From Rhinopomastus cyanomelas (taxonomy: Eukaryota > Chordata > Aves > Bucerotiformes > Rhinopomastidae): a stretch of 64,000 bases of DNA. This document shows, piece by piece, positions 34,201-48,700 of this stretch. The stretch spans positions 657,858 through 721,857 of the forward strand of contig VXBP01008282.1 of assembly GCA_013400115.1 (NCBI GenBank), given 5' to 3'. Position numbers and translations under genes: made by a program. How positions within the stretch are numbered: the first letter of the stretch is position 1; every line of letters begins with the position of its first letter. The notes under the pieces were generated by a model. It saw nothing but the letters and a program-made list of their open reading frames with translations. It made no database searches and had not been told where the DNA came from.

Positions 34201-37200
34201 ACATTGCTCTGTAGAGACAGGAGGAATAATTTCACAGTAGCCTAACACATCCAACAAGGAAACACATTTTTAGTCTGTGTTATCTGAACCTGTCTGTAAA
34301 ATAACTCTAGCTAACACAGTTATTGTTACCATTGAACCTAATGGCAATTAAACAGGTATCTGACCTGCCAGAGCTACCTGACGATGCCAAAAGTGATTTT
34401 GGCATTTGCAGAGAAGTTGATCATAATGACAATCCATGTTGGATCAAAAGAGATCACACTCTTATATGAATCTACGGCCTGAAGTTCTGGCAGTGGGAGC
34501 ACGACTAAGGGAGAAACTCCCTGGAAACTGTGAAGACAACAATATACACAAGGCTTCGGGGTTAGTGTTCAGAGAAAAAGTGAAATGCCATAAAGGGAGG
34601 TTAGTTCCCGCAGCAACAGCCCCAGCTCGCCACGCACAGAACACCTTGGAACACTTCCTGGCTATTTTTGTATAGTCTGTAGCACGGAAGAAGCGGAGCC
34701 TGACTGCTCGTGGTGCGATGCAGAGCGCTGCCCCTCAGCACACAAGGGCTCACATTTTCTTTTGGTAAAGTTTTCTGAGGCTATCCCAAAGCGAAATCAC
34801 TAAGGAAGACCCTAACTGGACTTGGGGCCTCTTGGGCTGCTAGTAAAGCTGCTACACATTCTGTCCATACATGACAAGATAAAATGGTAGAATCTGAAAC
34901 TGAGACAAGATGCTAAGTGAATAAAGATTTAGAGAGAAGTGAGGAAGCCTTGTTTGCAAACTGGGGGTAACCAGAGTTCTGGGTTGGGAGAAGGTTAATC
35001 ACTATTGAAAAAGCATGTGTGTAGGATTCATATGCCAAAAGCTAGTCATCTAGTATCCTAGTCATCTCAGGTACCCTTTTGTCCATTATCAGCCTTGCTG
35101 GTGAACCTTTGGGAATGCTGGGCCATGCTAGATGCACCTTGAGAGAAGGAAAGGACTGGAATATGTGGCCAGGAGGCTCTCATGCCCTTGGAATTCTTTG
35201 TTGAGGAGGCAAAAATGACAATATGGGATAGAAGAAAAGTTTCATTCAGACTCACAAACTTTGTGGAGATTCTGTCCTTTTTAGGTGGCCTTTATGTGGT
35301 AGCGATTCAGATTTTGCTACAAATGTCCTGTGAATATGTTAGTAGAAAGATTTCATGATCCATTTACATTATCTCCCTTATTAATTTAACCAGCTGGCTG
35401 CAGCCATCCTGTATTCCTTGCAGGTAAGGTTTTAATTACTATTACATAAGTGGAGGAGTTATCAGAGGAAAAAAAATACCATGAGTGTCCATTAATCTAC
35501 TAGTTTGGAGCCAAAAAAGAGAGAAGAATTTCTTCTCAAATGTCAAAATGATTGTATTGTTACTGCTCTCATTTTCCAGGACCTTGTATTTAAGCAGATT
35601 TTATTTGAGTGAGTGCTGTGTGTAGTTTCATCAGCAGACTACAGGTTCTGCTTTTTGATGATCCTGACCATCTCACTCATGGTGCACAGGAAGAAAGAGA
35701 AACCCATGCTGATAAGAGAAGCCTGTAGTGCTAGTAGACCACCAGATTAGCCAGAATGCAGTTTTAAAGAGCAGAGAAGCTAATTAAGACTCAAGCAAGA
35801 TCTATAGTACCTCCATGGAAACTCAGGCTCATTTATGAACTGCTGCTGTTTTTATCCTTGTTATATGTTTTAGGTTAAACAGTGTTTTTAATGGCAGGTT
35901 TGTTCATCACTGAGGAAATTACACAGGCTCATCAGCATTAATGCACCAGGGGAGGAAATACAGGCAGAAATGTATTATGGCTGCATTGCTAAAGTATGAG
36001 AGAAGCATATTTAGAGACAGAAATAAAACCTGTTTGCTTGGCTAAAAAGGGCATTTCTAACATTTTCACGTTGCTTAGACAGAGGGTGCTCTGTGGCCTG
36101 GCCACTCTGCGTCACACCAGGGCATTTGCAGGCCAAGAAATCCCTGCTGTCCTTGGATTATGTGGCACCAAGAATGCTGCTGAAGGACATTCAGCAAATC
36201 AGTGTCCTTTATAGCCCAGAGGGTTCCAAACAGTACTTGTCACGTACACACGACTTTCTTTACTCTGTTTAACTTAAAAAACTTGAGCAGAAATAATTTT
36301 GCAATTAAATTAGCATAATTATTGATTTGCCATGCATCAGCTGCTCCAGGTTAAGTGTTCGAGCCTCATACTTGCTGTGAAGCTAATTCCAAGTAGTTCA
36401 CCATCATTACCATGTGTACGATGGGATTTCTCAGACACGTGTTTATCACAAACCAGAACACATCTGATAACTGATTACTCTGTAATAATTTCTTTGTGTT
36501 TCCAAGTCCTTTGGATTCCAGAAAATTATGCACACACTTGAAATGTTCAAGAGCTATGTAGTGAGTGTATAAATCATGAGATTGTCCTTAAAAATGTGAC
36601 ACAGCTGATGAGAGAGGACTGGAGACGCAGCCAGAGAGAAAGGTAGAGATAGAGGCAGAGAAAGGCATAAGAATAGGGGAATAGATATTAATTTTATGTT
36701 TCTTTTGGCTCTCATTGATCCAGATCACATTTTCAAGGCCTCTCGCCCAACTGCTTTTATAGTACATGGAAATTAACTTTAAAAAGTCAGTAAGATTCAA
36801 GATTCACAACTTTGATACCTTCCATTCTTGGTTTTAATAAACCACCACAACATCCAGCAGTGCTGTGTCATCTGTTTTAGGCAACTGGCCTTCAGATCAC
36901 TCTTAAGTCTGTCTCCATACTTACCATGTTTTAAAAATGTTCAGTTGTTTTGCAGAGATTCTTAGACAATGGAATCCTCTTTTAAGCAGCATCACGACAA
37001 ACTTACCTGTGATGGGATTGTTTTAATGTCACCTTCCCATAGGGTGCTCATAAAACTGTTTGATCAACCTTTCCTAAAGGACAAGTCTGTATATTCACAT
37101 ATTGAAAGAAACCCCAAAAGTTTAAGGAAAGAGAATGAGGCTCTCAATGGGAATGGTTAGAACGTGGATGAACATTGTTTTTCTTGTAAGACATCTTAAC

Positions 37201-38749
37201 AAAGGAGTTTGCACCGACCCGAAAGGATTCAAGATAGAAGAGTTTGATTAACAACCCACCAAAGCAAATTGATGCCAATAGTTTAAAGCCAAGTTATAAA
37301 TGAACTACAACTTCTAAAGAATTAATTGGTTGTTCATTTCCTAGAAATAGCATCCTCAGCCCCTAATCCCTGTTACATTCCTGTCATTAGAGAAACCCTC
37401 TCTGCTGGGTAAGCACATGACTGGAATTCAGTGAATTCAGTACCTTCATAGGTTTATATATTTTTCTGGAGGTTTTCTGTTTGCTCTGTAATCAGCAGTG
37501 AGAGCAGGATCTGAGGCTGAAACAAGTGGGGTAGGGCTCTTGGAGTTTGCTGCTTTATGGAACCAAGAGAAAAACAGTAAACTACCCAAAATACAGTTAT
37601 ACTCTTCAGCCAGCTTCTCCTGACAGGTTCTGATGATAACTCCTCACTAACCTGAAGTGTTGAGTTTAAATTCTCCATGCTTCCCAAACCCATAGGTACC
37701 CTAAATCTTCCAGGAATGAGTTTGTACTCACATTTACATAAAATTCTTACAGTATAATTTCCCTCAGCTTTGCAGTGACAGTAGCAGTGACATACCAAAG
37801 TTATAATCAGTTCATAGCACGATGCATAACCCACACTTTCAACTTTGCTATCATGAACTTTTGTGTAGGAGGATCAAATGTTGGCTATTAATGGTTTCTG
37901 GAAGAGGCAAATGAAAAGAAGAAATAGGACAATCCTCTCTGCTATCTCTCTTAGGAGGGAATCAGCAAAAGGAGAGCCTTTTGGTCGAAATGAATACCCT
38001 AGCATTTTAAAAAGTCATGTGCAATAAATCATTTCTGAAATGTCCTCATAGCAAAAGGATTTTAACAAATGAAACAAGAAATTATAATTCCCTATCAAAA
38101 ATCTGAAGAGGGAGGGAATATTTTTGCTGTGTGCAAGCTGAATCAAGTTAATGAGGCATCTAACACTGCGAAAAGAGCGTTCTCTATAAATAAATCCCGT
38201 CTGATTGGGATATATTAGTCTTCTGATAACATTCTATAGCCTACAGATGCTTTGAATAGAATGCGTATGTGTGCAAATACTCAGATCTATTGGAGTTACT
38301 GTTCTCCAAGTCCTTGTCCATCACGCATATTACAGTCATTTTCGTATTTAAGCACTGAATAAAACCTCAGTCTCACTCCACTGCCCGTTTTGAATAGGTA
38401 GGCTCAGCAGCTAGGCTCTGTGAAAGCTCTGGAGATTGTATTTCACACACAAGGATGTGGCTAAAGAGCAGCTGTGTAGCCTGTCACTGGAGGACTCTTC
38501 ATCTGCTTGCCAGAAGTAACACTTGCGCTCCCAAGAGCTTTAAAGGATCAAGGAGTAGAGCTTCGTGCTGGGGAGTACTTTCCCCCATCACTATGCTGGC
38601 TGTGAGCTTCTGCGTGTCATGGGCTCTGGTGACTGTGAAGACAGCATGGGCAAGCAGTCAGGAGACAAGTGGAGTTGCAGGGTCTGGCAGCTTTCTCAGA
38701 GGCACGTGTGTGCTTAACTACAAAACCTCTTGACTAGAGTGTAAATTCT
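31246..38749. other. Gene desert segment without recognised transposons
   Basis: About 7.5 kb of AT-rich unique sequence. It includes a perfect inverted repeat at 34384-34405, a CTAT/CTGT microsatellite at about 34103-34121, and A or T runs. Reading frames are at most about 126 codons (37454-37834, -) with no family resemblance. Confidence 0.45.
34320..34410. promoter_or_regulatory. Candidate element: paired SOX-type sites and an NFI-like inverted repeat
   Basis: ATTGTT at 34322-34327 and CATTG at 34330-34334 resemble a closely spaced SOX pair, with CAATTA following at 34345-34350. At 34384-34405 two perfect 9-base arms (ATGCCAAAA and TTTTGGCAT) surround a 4-base GTGA spacer, giving two opposed NFI half sites (GCCAA / TTGGC). 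SOX and NFI factors act in forebrain development. The functional reading is inference. Confidence 0.25.
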
Positions 38750-38838
38750 TGGTCTGGGTGATCCTGCTGTGGCAGGGAGATTGGACTAGATGATCTTTCA
38801 AGGTCTACTCCAACCCCTAATGTTCTGTGATCCTGTGA
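38750..38838 (+). mobile_element. Short CR1 3' end, + strand
   Basis: About 90 bases matching only the CR1 3' UTR and tail: GGTGATCCTGCTGTGGCAGG, GGACTAGATGATCTTTC and a degenerate tail GTTCTGTGATCCTGTGA. Strongly 5'-truncated, as is usual for CR1. Confidence 0.88.
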
Positions 38839-39299
38839 ATTTATATTTTGGAGACAAAAAACATTTGGAAAGTTATTCTGAAAAATTTGTAACTTTCTTT
38901 TTTAATTATCCAGAGAGTTGAAAGACCTTTCTTTGTGAGGTGTCTTCTTTGAAATTGTGCTTCCTTGCCAATTATGGTTTCACATTTTCCTGAGGGATTT
39001 ACTTTGGAAATTTTGCTTACTCTCTTCCCAGTTTTGAGAGCAAAGCGATGAGGATCCCTGGAAAAGGTGTTGGTATTGCTTTGCTGTGGTCACCCAGAAC
39101 TTTCTAATGAACAACAACAACAAAGATGGTTAGCCTCCAGGAAAGATAATCTAGAGATTTACTACAATTGCAGAATAATTCAAAAGCTTTAGGAGTTTTA
39201 ATTCTGTGTGAGAACTCAAGAAAATTAATAAATACTCAACATTTTGCTGTCAGGAAAGACTTCAGTGTAATATTTAAAGCAGTTTTAAGAACAAATCAG
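38839..39299. other. Short non-coding spacer between CR1 copies
   Basis: AT-rich, with an (ACA)n patch at 39110-39124. Nothing else is recognised. Confidence 0.5.
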
Positions 39300-39702
39300 A
39301 ATCCTAGAATCATTAGGGATTGGAAGTGACCTCAAAAGATCATCCAGTCTAATTCTCCTGACACAGCAGGATCACCTAGACCAAGTCACACAGGAACACA
39401 TCCAGGTGGGTTTTAAACACCTCCAGTGAAGGAGACTCCACAACCTCCCTGGGCAGTCTGTTCCAGGGCTCTGTCACCCTCACTGTGAAGAAGTTCCTTC
39501 TCATGTTGATGTGGAACCTCCTATGTTCCAGCTGACACCCATTGCCCATTGTCCTATCATTGGATGACACTGAGCAGAGCCAGGCTCCACCCTCCTGACA
39601 CCCACCCCCTCACAAACTTATAGACTTTAATGAGGTCACCCCTCAGTCTCCTCCAAGCTAAAGAGACCCAGCTCCCTCAGCCTCTCCTCATAAAGGGAGG
39701 TA
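39300..39702 (-). mobile_element. CR1 LINE fragment, 3' end, - strand
   Basis: The + strand starts AATCCTAGAATCATTAGGG (reversed tail) and runs through the 3' UTR into ORF2. The - strand frame at 39376-39570 reads HRRFHINMRRNFFTVRVTEP then WNRLPREVVESPSLEVFKTH, the canonical CR1 ORF2 C-terminus. About 400 bases are retained, including a CTCCCTCAGCCTCTCCTCAT end. Relatively well preserved, so one of the younger copies here, but 5'-truncated and inactive. Confidence 0.93.
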
Positions 39703-42700
39703 AGAAATTACTGTTTTTATACTAAATTTTGTTTTCAAATATCATGAGGATGTGGCTATGCAAGAGTGCTTGCTGATCAATTTAACTTTTAAATAAAAGC
39801 ACAAAAGTCCTCATGAACTTTTACTTAGATATTAAGATGTCAGTTTGAGATCACAAGAATATAGGGCAAAGGTTTTTTTGGAATTAAGTGTTGCCATGTC
39901 TTTTGAGGGTTGAGACCATTGGACAGGAATCGTGATGCATCTAAAAGTGCACCAACAGATCAGGTTAGCAAAACACACTTGAAAACACACTTGTCGTGTA
40001 GTTCAAGTTAATATGGGGTTAAGACCTCCTGTTTGGCTCCCCCAGTTTCGTTTGCACAGTACACAAACCCAAAGTCAATATGCTGTTTAATAAGTCAAAT
40101 CCTAAAACTCTCTGATCACTGCCATTAAGCTTTTTGAAGAAGAAGACCTCCCTGAAAAGCTGATATCAATAATTCTTTTCTGAGGTCTGAAGCAAATGTA
40201 ACCTGCAAAGGCTGGTAGCTGGGCTATCTGCCATCATTGCTGGCAGCGTGAAGGCTCTGCACGCAGCCTCCTAATAGGAGGAGCATGGAGACAAATCTGT
40301 CTGGTTTTAATGTGTGTTAGGTTTCTGGGACTAATTCATGTGGTTGTGTATGAAAACAGTGATCTAGGCTTCAGGGTCTGTGGATGTCTTTCCTGGACGG
40401 CTTGTTGCCTGCCCTGTGGACTCACTCCTGTTTCCCACCTTGTGTAAGACCATCCTTGTTTTTGAAGAATGTCTTGAGAGAGACTGGTCTGTTGCCAAGA
40501 GGACCAGCAGACTAGGACAGAATGTTGAGTTTGTTATATGAATATAATGTATGATAGACCCCCAACAGAGGAGAGGTCGATTTATATGAAGATGCAATTA
40601 AAACCAGTTTATCATGGCATGATTTCCAGAATATTCTAGGATTTTTTTTTTATTTTCCTTTTTGGAAATGGTTAATGATGGGATAACAAATATTTAAAGG
40701 GAACACCGGTTTGGTATCCATCACGTTGCAAACGGGAACCTGCATTTCAAGTGATCATCTCAAGAATGAAATAAGAGCAAGTGCACAATTATTTTAACTG
40801 CAGATATAAAATTCTGTATTAAAAGTGTGACATCACAACACTGTCCAAAACACCTTATAACAGAAAAAAAATAAATGTGCTTCTTTTATTTTTGTGCTAA
40901 TGGGCACCGATGTCCAGAAAAGGAAAAAAAAAAAGCAAACCACTAACCTGTCAGGGAAAGAGCAGAGAGCTGCTTTTCCCCTGAATGCATATTTTAAATG
41001 AAGGCATGATGACAGCTTTCGTTTGAGCACTGGACATTTTTTTTTTTCAGAGTTTGCTGCTGTTCATGCAAAATAAGTTGCTGTGATTGCAACATATGTA
41101 TTATATGTCACATATGCTACCTCTTAGATAAAAGTGTAACTCTTGTGGTTCCTAGCATTTTTCTAAGGACATACAGTGTTTAACAGTAACAGATCTTTTT
41201 ATAATATTTTTGCCATGTTTTTGGCAACTAAATATTTTTTCTTTAACCTTTCTCATTCATAAGTTAAATTTGTTGTTAGAGAAAAATGGAGTGTGGAGGT
41301 AGAAAGCAACAGTGTGAATAAGAGAGCAAGAGTGTTTTGACTGGCAGTTTTCTCTTTGGCTACCATTTTGGGTTTCTTTGTTGTAATACAGGAGGGCAAG
41401 AAATTGCCAGCTGCAAACAAGGGTCTGTTTAGCTATGTATTGTGCAGGCAATCATATACAATCAATTACGGGTTAAAATGCTGGTGTAGCACTAAAGAAA
41501 TTAGGAATAAGGACTACTGTTGAGAATACTGTGGGTTTATTGTCTAATTTCTGACATATGCTGTAAAATGTGTATCTCTGAGATCTGTTTGCTCATGTTC
41601 GCTCCCCGAATCCTTCTCTGCATAAGGCTGTGGGCTTTGGATTACGGTATATTGAAGCGTATTTTCACACACACGATAATGAATCACAGCAAAAAGACAA
41701 ATAACCAAAACTCCTCCCACAGAACCAATGATTAAGTGGTTTTTCTCTTGTGAGTACTCCTGTGAAACCCATGGAAGGAGCCATACAAATGCCTTTTACT
41801 ACACGTGAGCAAGGCAAAAAGAGCCCTGCTTTAGACTTGAACACGAAGCAAGCCTTCCTCAAAGGACAGCATTATTTGTTCCCTACACAAATCCTAAGTA
41901 AATGAAAGTGGACCTTCAGTCTTCTCCCTCCTACTCCTAGAAATGATCCCATTATACTGGTAGTTCATAAATATGCAGTGAAGCCCATCTGTTCTAGCTG
42001 GTGGTTTAAAATAGTAACTTGTAATTCTTTGTAATGTCTCTGTGTCTGATCACAAAGGTACCAGAGGCAACGAGAAAGCTACCATTATCCTCAGATCTGT
42101 TGGCTCAGGGTTCCCAAGAAGCTTTGACACAACTACTAATCTCCACTGGAAAGGATCTGGTGTCCTTTTCTGCTGCCCAGCGTGCGGGAGGGTGTGCTGT
42201 TCACAGAGCACCTTCTAGAACACACGGGTACCTGGGCTCCTGCAGGAGGGGGCCTCTGAGAATCCCTTGAGAGCTTGCAAAGGGCATAGCTTTCCCCAGA
42301 TCAGGCCAGAGCACGCAATTACACTGTCAGGCTCTTCAGATGGAGATGACTTTTTAGGCAATCTGTAGATCCGAGTTTACTGTCAGAATTGTGAAAAGCC
42401 TTGGAAGGAATTCCATAAATGTTCAAAAATAGCTATTCATAGGCAACAACAGAATAGAAGTAACAGTTTGAGAGATTTTTAAGCTCCATTACTTGTACAT
42501 ATTTATACAATATAGTGCCTGTCACGGATAACCTACAGCAGTTTCATCGTGCGCTATCGTTTTAAAGAAGAGTCACTTCTCTGAGTGACGTATGAAATAA
42601 ATCACAAATAAACAAGATGCTGCTTAATAAAACAATTAGTTCTCTGAAGGCTCTGGCAGTGCCTTCTGAATTCTTATCAGCCCTAGTTTACAGCTGTAAC

Positions 42701-45700
42701 TTCAGGATATAATAGGAGATTGAATCTTATACAGGCAACGAAACAGATGATGAAATTCACAAGGGATCGTATCAGGCTTTTTCCGGTACCAGAGAAACAT
42801 ATTAATCCTTGTCGCTGCTTTTTGAAACGCTGTGACAGAAATAAACCTGTACTGTAACTTGGCCCTTTTAATGAGCTTCTGGAGTGTGGGCTTTCCACTC
42901 AGCACCTGAAAAACACAACAAAACACCTTTTACATTAAAGATGTGAGGTTTGCTGCTGGCTAAATTTGTACACAGAAGTCTATAAACCAGTGCTCAGCCA
43001 GCTGGGAAGCAAGAAAGCAAATTCAGGTTCTGCCATGAACTTCACAGACCAATTATCTACTTGGAATCATGGGAGTTTAACAAACAAATACCAGCCCCTG
43101 CTGAGCCTTTTCAGTCCAGCAGCTTATGGGTGATTCAGTTGCATCAGAGGCTTTTAGACTGATCAATTCTTAATCACAAAGCGCAAAAATTATTCTCAGA
43201 CTCATGTCAGTTTCTTTGGACACCTTTGTTAACAATCTGCTTCAAATCATTTTTTTAAAGAACCGCAGACACTGTTTTTATTGACTCCCCACTTGTAAAA
43301 TGTTTATAGCTTGTTAATTTATATTTACCCCTTTACTTTTGCCTGCAAATCAACATCACTTAGCACAGTTTGGTTACACTTTGTCCAAAGGAAATTACAG
43401 AAGCCTGCTATGGGGCTAAAATGAAGGAAAGCTGAGGAAAATCAATACACTGATGATTAAACAGATCGTAGCAAATTCACGGCTGTAAGCTACAGCATGG
43501 AGACATCAGTGTGATGCCTATCTAGCAGTTAATGTGCTTTCAGCCAGTTGAAGAAAATTTTACAATAAGGCAAAATGTAGCAGAGAAATAATACAGGCTG
43601 CTAGAGAGCAAAGCTCTTTTTCTGCTCAATAGGAACGGGTCTGTTATTCAAGTTTTATTTTGCTCTTTGACTTCACAGAAACTGGAGAAAAGGTTTAGAT
43701 TTAAGGAAATCTATTTTATAAGGAAATTTGCAGTGGGAGTTTTAAAGAACTATTTGACTTGCAGTATCATTCACATCTATTGTAAAAGCTCTGTGTTTAC
43801 TGTTATTTTAAACCACTCTTTTCTGTCAGTGAATTTCAAGTGCGATAATTTCTATTTTAATCTTCCTTTCGCTTTAATTGGAAGACAAAAAGGTATAAGC
43901 ATGTTTCTAAATAAGTATCCTACCAAGAAAGATAATGTTTGGTGTAAATTGTGTATTGTCTAACAAAGCGATAATCTGTCACTACTCAGCTTAAGTAACA
44001 GAGAATATTCAGAACAAAAATAGGCAAAAGGAGCTTTGTGCACATTCAGTTCTTACGTACATTTAATAGCACTGACTCACTATTCATGAGAGGGGTGCCG
44101 AAGGAGGAAAACTCATTTGAGAACAATAGGCAAAGGCAGGTTCCAGAATACAGAAGGATCCTGAGTGGGTCCAGGGACTTCACGTGTGTAGAGACTTCTC
44201 ATTTATGGGCAGCTTTCTCCTCTACCACCTATCTCGGAGCACCCAAAGCATAGTGTGATCCTGTGCGAACTGTGTTTACTCCACTAGCCCGTAGTCACGT
44301 AAAAATAGAGTATGTAAGCCAAACTTACAGTGTGAGGGCCAGTTTGTCACTGTTGATAGAAATGGAGATGCCAAAGACGAATTAATTACAACCAGGGAGA
44401 ACTTAACAACTCTGCCTTGAGCTTTTGCAAATCAGCATATGCCCATTTCAGTGGATTTCAGAAGCTCCTATAGGGAGATGGCCCACAGAGCCTGACTCAT
44501 TCCCTCCTCAGAAAGCATATTCAGGAAGCAAAGGAGATGCTTTCACCTTCTCACACAGCATGTGTATCTGCAGAAAATGTTCACTCTGGTGAAGGAACAT
44601 TGCTGAGCTGAAGGAACATTGCTGAGCTGCTCCTCAGTTTTCCTGACTGGCAGCCTGAGTTGTCTTGCCCTCAATGTGCCGGTGCGCTGCCATCCCGCAA
44701 CATCACGTGCAGAGCCTCCCAGTGCTGGGTGGGATAGTGGTGTTGGTGTGCTACCAACTGCACTCACCTTTTTCTCTCACAATCCACCTCCTTCTAACAC
44801 TCCTCACAGGATCCACAGTGAGAGTCACCATCAAAGCCAAGCTGTGCTGCGTTCAGGCTTTCTCTCATGGCACCCACCTCCGTTTGTGTTGTTTACCCAA
44901 TCAAAAAGTCAGTAGGAGAAAAGACGGGGACTTACCTCTGAACTATCCTGTGAAAACACTTCTCACAGATGCATACTGCTTTTCAGCTGAGGATTTGCAA
45001 AAGAGCCATGAGTTTATACTTGCAACATAATCCTGCAAGCCTTTGTTTTAATTAGAATCATTATAAAACCAGGGGAAAGAAAGTCTCAAAAAGTTTGTCC
45101 GTGCACTGAGCTACATTTACTTTATATGAAGGACTACAGCCTTTATTCTGCTGGTAGTCTGATTATTCAAAACCAAGCAGTCTTAAAAGAATCTGCTGTT
45201 CTTCTAAGAGGTTCTGCATCAACAAGGGAGATTTCTGTTTTGGTTTTCAGTAGGTAAATGCATAATTGCTTTCATAAAGAGAATTTAATTAGTCAAAAAA
45301 CCCTAATAGGCTGCAACTAGTTCTTCTGAATGATAGCGTCTTGTACTCTGTGGTGTCAGCTGGGGAGATGCAGATTCAGCACTCTGTTAAGATGCTTAAA
45401 AACTAGCAGATCTGGATTTAAAAGAAAAAATATTGTTCTCTGCACTTGGTTTGTGTCAAAATTCAGGCAAATTTCATATTTACAGGTAGAGTTAACTTGC
45501 AAACTTAGCACAACGATGACGAAAATGCGAAGAAAATGCAAAGAAAATACAAATATGATAGACATGCTGTGCACAGTAGAATAAAAACTATGATAAAATA
45601 TATTATCAACCAAAGATTTTTGTTTCCACAACTCACATGGCAGCTTAGAGTAAAAATGTCACTGGCAATTTTAAAATAAGTTTTAGTGATGTTTTCTGTC

Positions 45701-48700
45701 ACTGGGATCACAAACATGCATTAGAAAATTACCTTTGAGAAGGTTTTCTTCTTGCAAACACTTTAAAAGGCTGCTAATTTTACTGAATGATGTAACTTCT
45801 GCTGTGTTTCTCTATCTAGACCTGTAATAATAGGACAAAATAACTGATTCTGAGAGCTGTAGCAAAACATGTCTACATGACACTGATAGACTAAAGAGCG
45901 AAGTAATACTATTGGAAAATGTGGGAAAAGATCCATGCCAGAACCCTTTTGGGTTTGCCACTTTAATTGTGCTCTTGGCCATGTATTTCCAAGATTTTCT
46001 TCAGTTGTGGCATTGAAGGAAAAGTAAAATGAAGTGACAGAACAGATTAGAAGGCGATAATGGAAGGGAAAGTGAATAAACCAAGTGTAAACTTTTGATA
46101 GGAAACACTTGTGTGAAGCCCCACTAGTTACGCGCTGATTTTTAAAGAAATTTCTGAAACTCCAACACTTTGATGAAGATAAATAATGAACCTTAGACTA
46201 CGTAGCGAGCCATGTACAGGAGTAAATATGAATGTGTTGTCAAAATTTTGCTTCAGAAAGAAGCAGGTTCTACAACGTTACCAGTAACGTAACATTGTTC
46301 TATTAAAATGTCAGAGTGTGTTTATTCTGACAAAAACCTTTTGCTGTTCTGAAGTTACAGACACTAATGCCTGACTTGACTATATTAGGTTGATTATGAG
46401 GGGAATTCTTCTTAATTGGTAGCACATTAAATCTATTTAATTCTAGAAATCCTACAATTAAAAAGGAAACAGACATAACAAATGTTAAGATTTTTCTGAT
46501 GAGAGAAAAAATCCAAATGTAAAGCAGTGTGTTACAACGTTTGATGAAACCATCAGTAGCAAAAGTATTTAAAACCCCCTGAACAATGCATTCTGCTTTT
46601 TTTCTTTTTACAACTTTGTGGAACTGATTAGCTTGCTAAAGATGTGACCATTCAAAGTTTGGATTGTTTCTCTGTTAAATCAGATATGCCTCCTACAATT
46701 TTTACAATGCTTCCTTTAGAAATTAATTGTTCAGTGGTTATTTGTTAAAGAATCTCCCCCACGTGAAAAGCAAAATCTCAGTAGATGTGGGTTTTACACT
46801 GCACTAGATCAATCCCAATACCAGTAAATGGATATTATTATACAGCATGGGGTAGTGCAAACTGGGAAAGAAAACTTGTAGTGTGCTGCCTTTGAGCAGA
46901 CCTGGCTTGCATGCTGTGACAGGGCAATTGTCGACATGCTTTTTCATGCCAATCTGCAGCTTTTTCAACTCTAGATGCTATGGCAACCAGGGTTTAACAG
47001 ACTAAGCAGCTAACAAGCTTCCCTGATGGAATTGTCTGGTTGTATGATTGCCTTGTCTTAGTGAAAATATAAAATAGACTGAAGATGCTTGTGGACATTT
47101 GTCAAACTGATTATAATTTGGACACTCAGCTCATAATTATCCGTTATATATTGCATAGTATTGACCAGCAGTGTTCTCCATGCTGTCTGCAGAGAACACA
47201 AGTGCCTTTCTGTACAGCCTGTTTCCTGTGGGAAGAATGGATTTTGGTTGGGCTGAGTTGGTCAACATGGCAGGTGAGATTATAGCAGGTGGACATAGCA
47301 AATAAACACCACTAGCTGAGAGGGTTTTTTTCCTCCTTTTTATCTGGATTTTTGGTAGTTTATTTTAAAAATAAAATAAAGAAAAGAAAGTTCAACTATA
47401 AAGTAGCGCACAATTCTTTCCAAACATATAAACCCACAAAGAACTACATTTTCAGGGATCAGTTTTTAGAGTCTTTATGTTCCTTGATGTTCATTATCAG
47501 GCAGTTGAGCTCTTTTTGTTGGCCCAAATGAATGGTTTGTGTTTCTAGCTTGCTTGTTTGTTGGTTTTTAATTTGTTCTCAGAAGAAAGGAGCATTCACC
47601 ATAACACATGGGCCTAAGACTACATGTTTCCCAGCACTTTGTGCAAGCTGAAATCTGTGGGATTCATTGCTTTGCAAAGGCTGCTTGGCTACTTGTAGAA
47701 CATTCCTTTGTTTTATTGAAACTTTTCCAGATATGACGAAAGCTCTGCAGAAAGGTTCTTTTTCCTTTTTAATATGTGTATATATTCAATGATTTTTGTC
47801 CTCAGGACAAAAACTCGGGAGCATATTTTTCTGTGAGGATTTCTTTGGTGGTATTCCTACTCATAATGTACTTTGGGATGAATTGGTTTAATTCTTTTAC
47901 AGTAGGCTGCAAGAAGACTCACAGGATGCAAATGAGGTTTGAGTTCACAAGTGGATTTTTGTTTTCAACAATTGGAGTCTTTGGAACTACATCACCACAG
48001 ATGTTCCTGACAAAAGGTGTCCTTTCAGTAGTTCTACTTTAGAGGTGCTGCCTACTACTCTAGCTGTTTGAGGCCAGCAGATATCCAGCTAGTTCATTTT
48101 TTCCTGTAGGCGGTTGAGTTCCTTATCCATGTGGTGCACAATCCTTAGGAGCTTGTGAGTTAACATCAAAAACATGAAATAGTTCTTTCATGAAGGAGAA
48201 GGTGAAGAGCTTGGACAGAACGATTGCAATCAGGCATTCTCCTTGCAAGTATAGGAAGGGTGTTAATTCAATTTCAAAGCGAAAAAAGAATGAATTTTTT
48301 TTAAAGTGCAACCAACTTTTCTTTACTGGGTGTGTACATTTGGTGGGAGCTGTAATATTTGAGGAGCTGAACCATGTGTGAACATGGTTCATGACTATTG
48401 GTTTCTTCACTTTGTTTTGATGAGGAGTCATAAGTTCATCTTTGGTGGAAAGATGTCCATTAAAAGTTTGGTCTTCATCCAACTTGGTGAATCTTCAAGA
48501 ACCAGCTCTCCAGATAACTTCAGAGACTTGTTGCACTTTTGTTTCTGTGAACAACTAAAGAAAATAATTATGAGTTTTAACATTTTTTAATGGATTTGTT
48601 GTAGTGACTGAAAGGGAAAAATCCCTTGGTGGTAGTATTGGCTGTGGAAAGTGGTAGCTGTGATCTGTGCCACTAGTGACTGATCTCTAATGGTGGGGGA

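Noticed and set aside
46275..46290. Short palindrome ACGTTAC-CA-GTAACGT
   Set aside because: Seven-base arms are short enough to arise by chance in 64 kb, and no other motif accompanies them.
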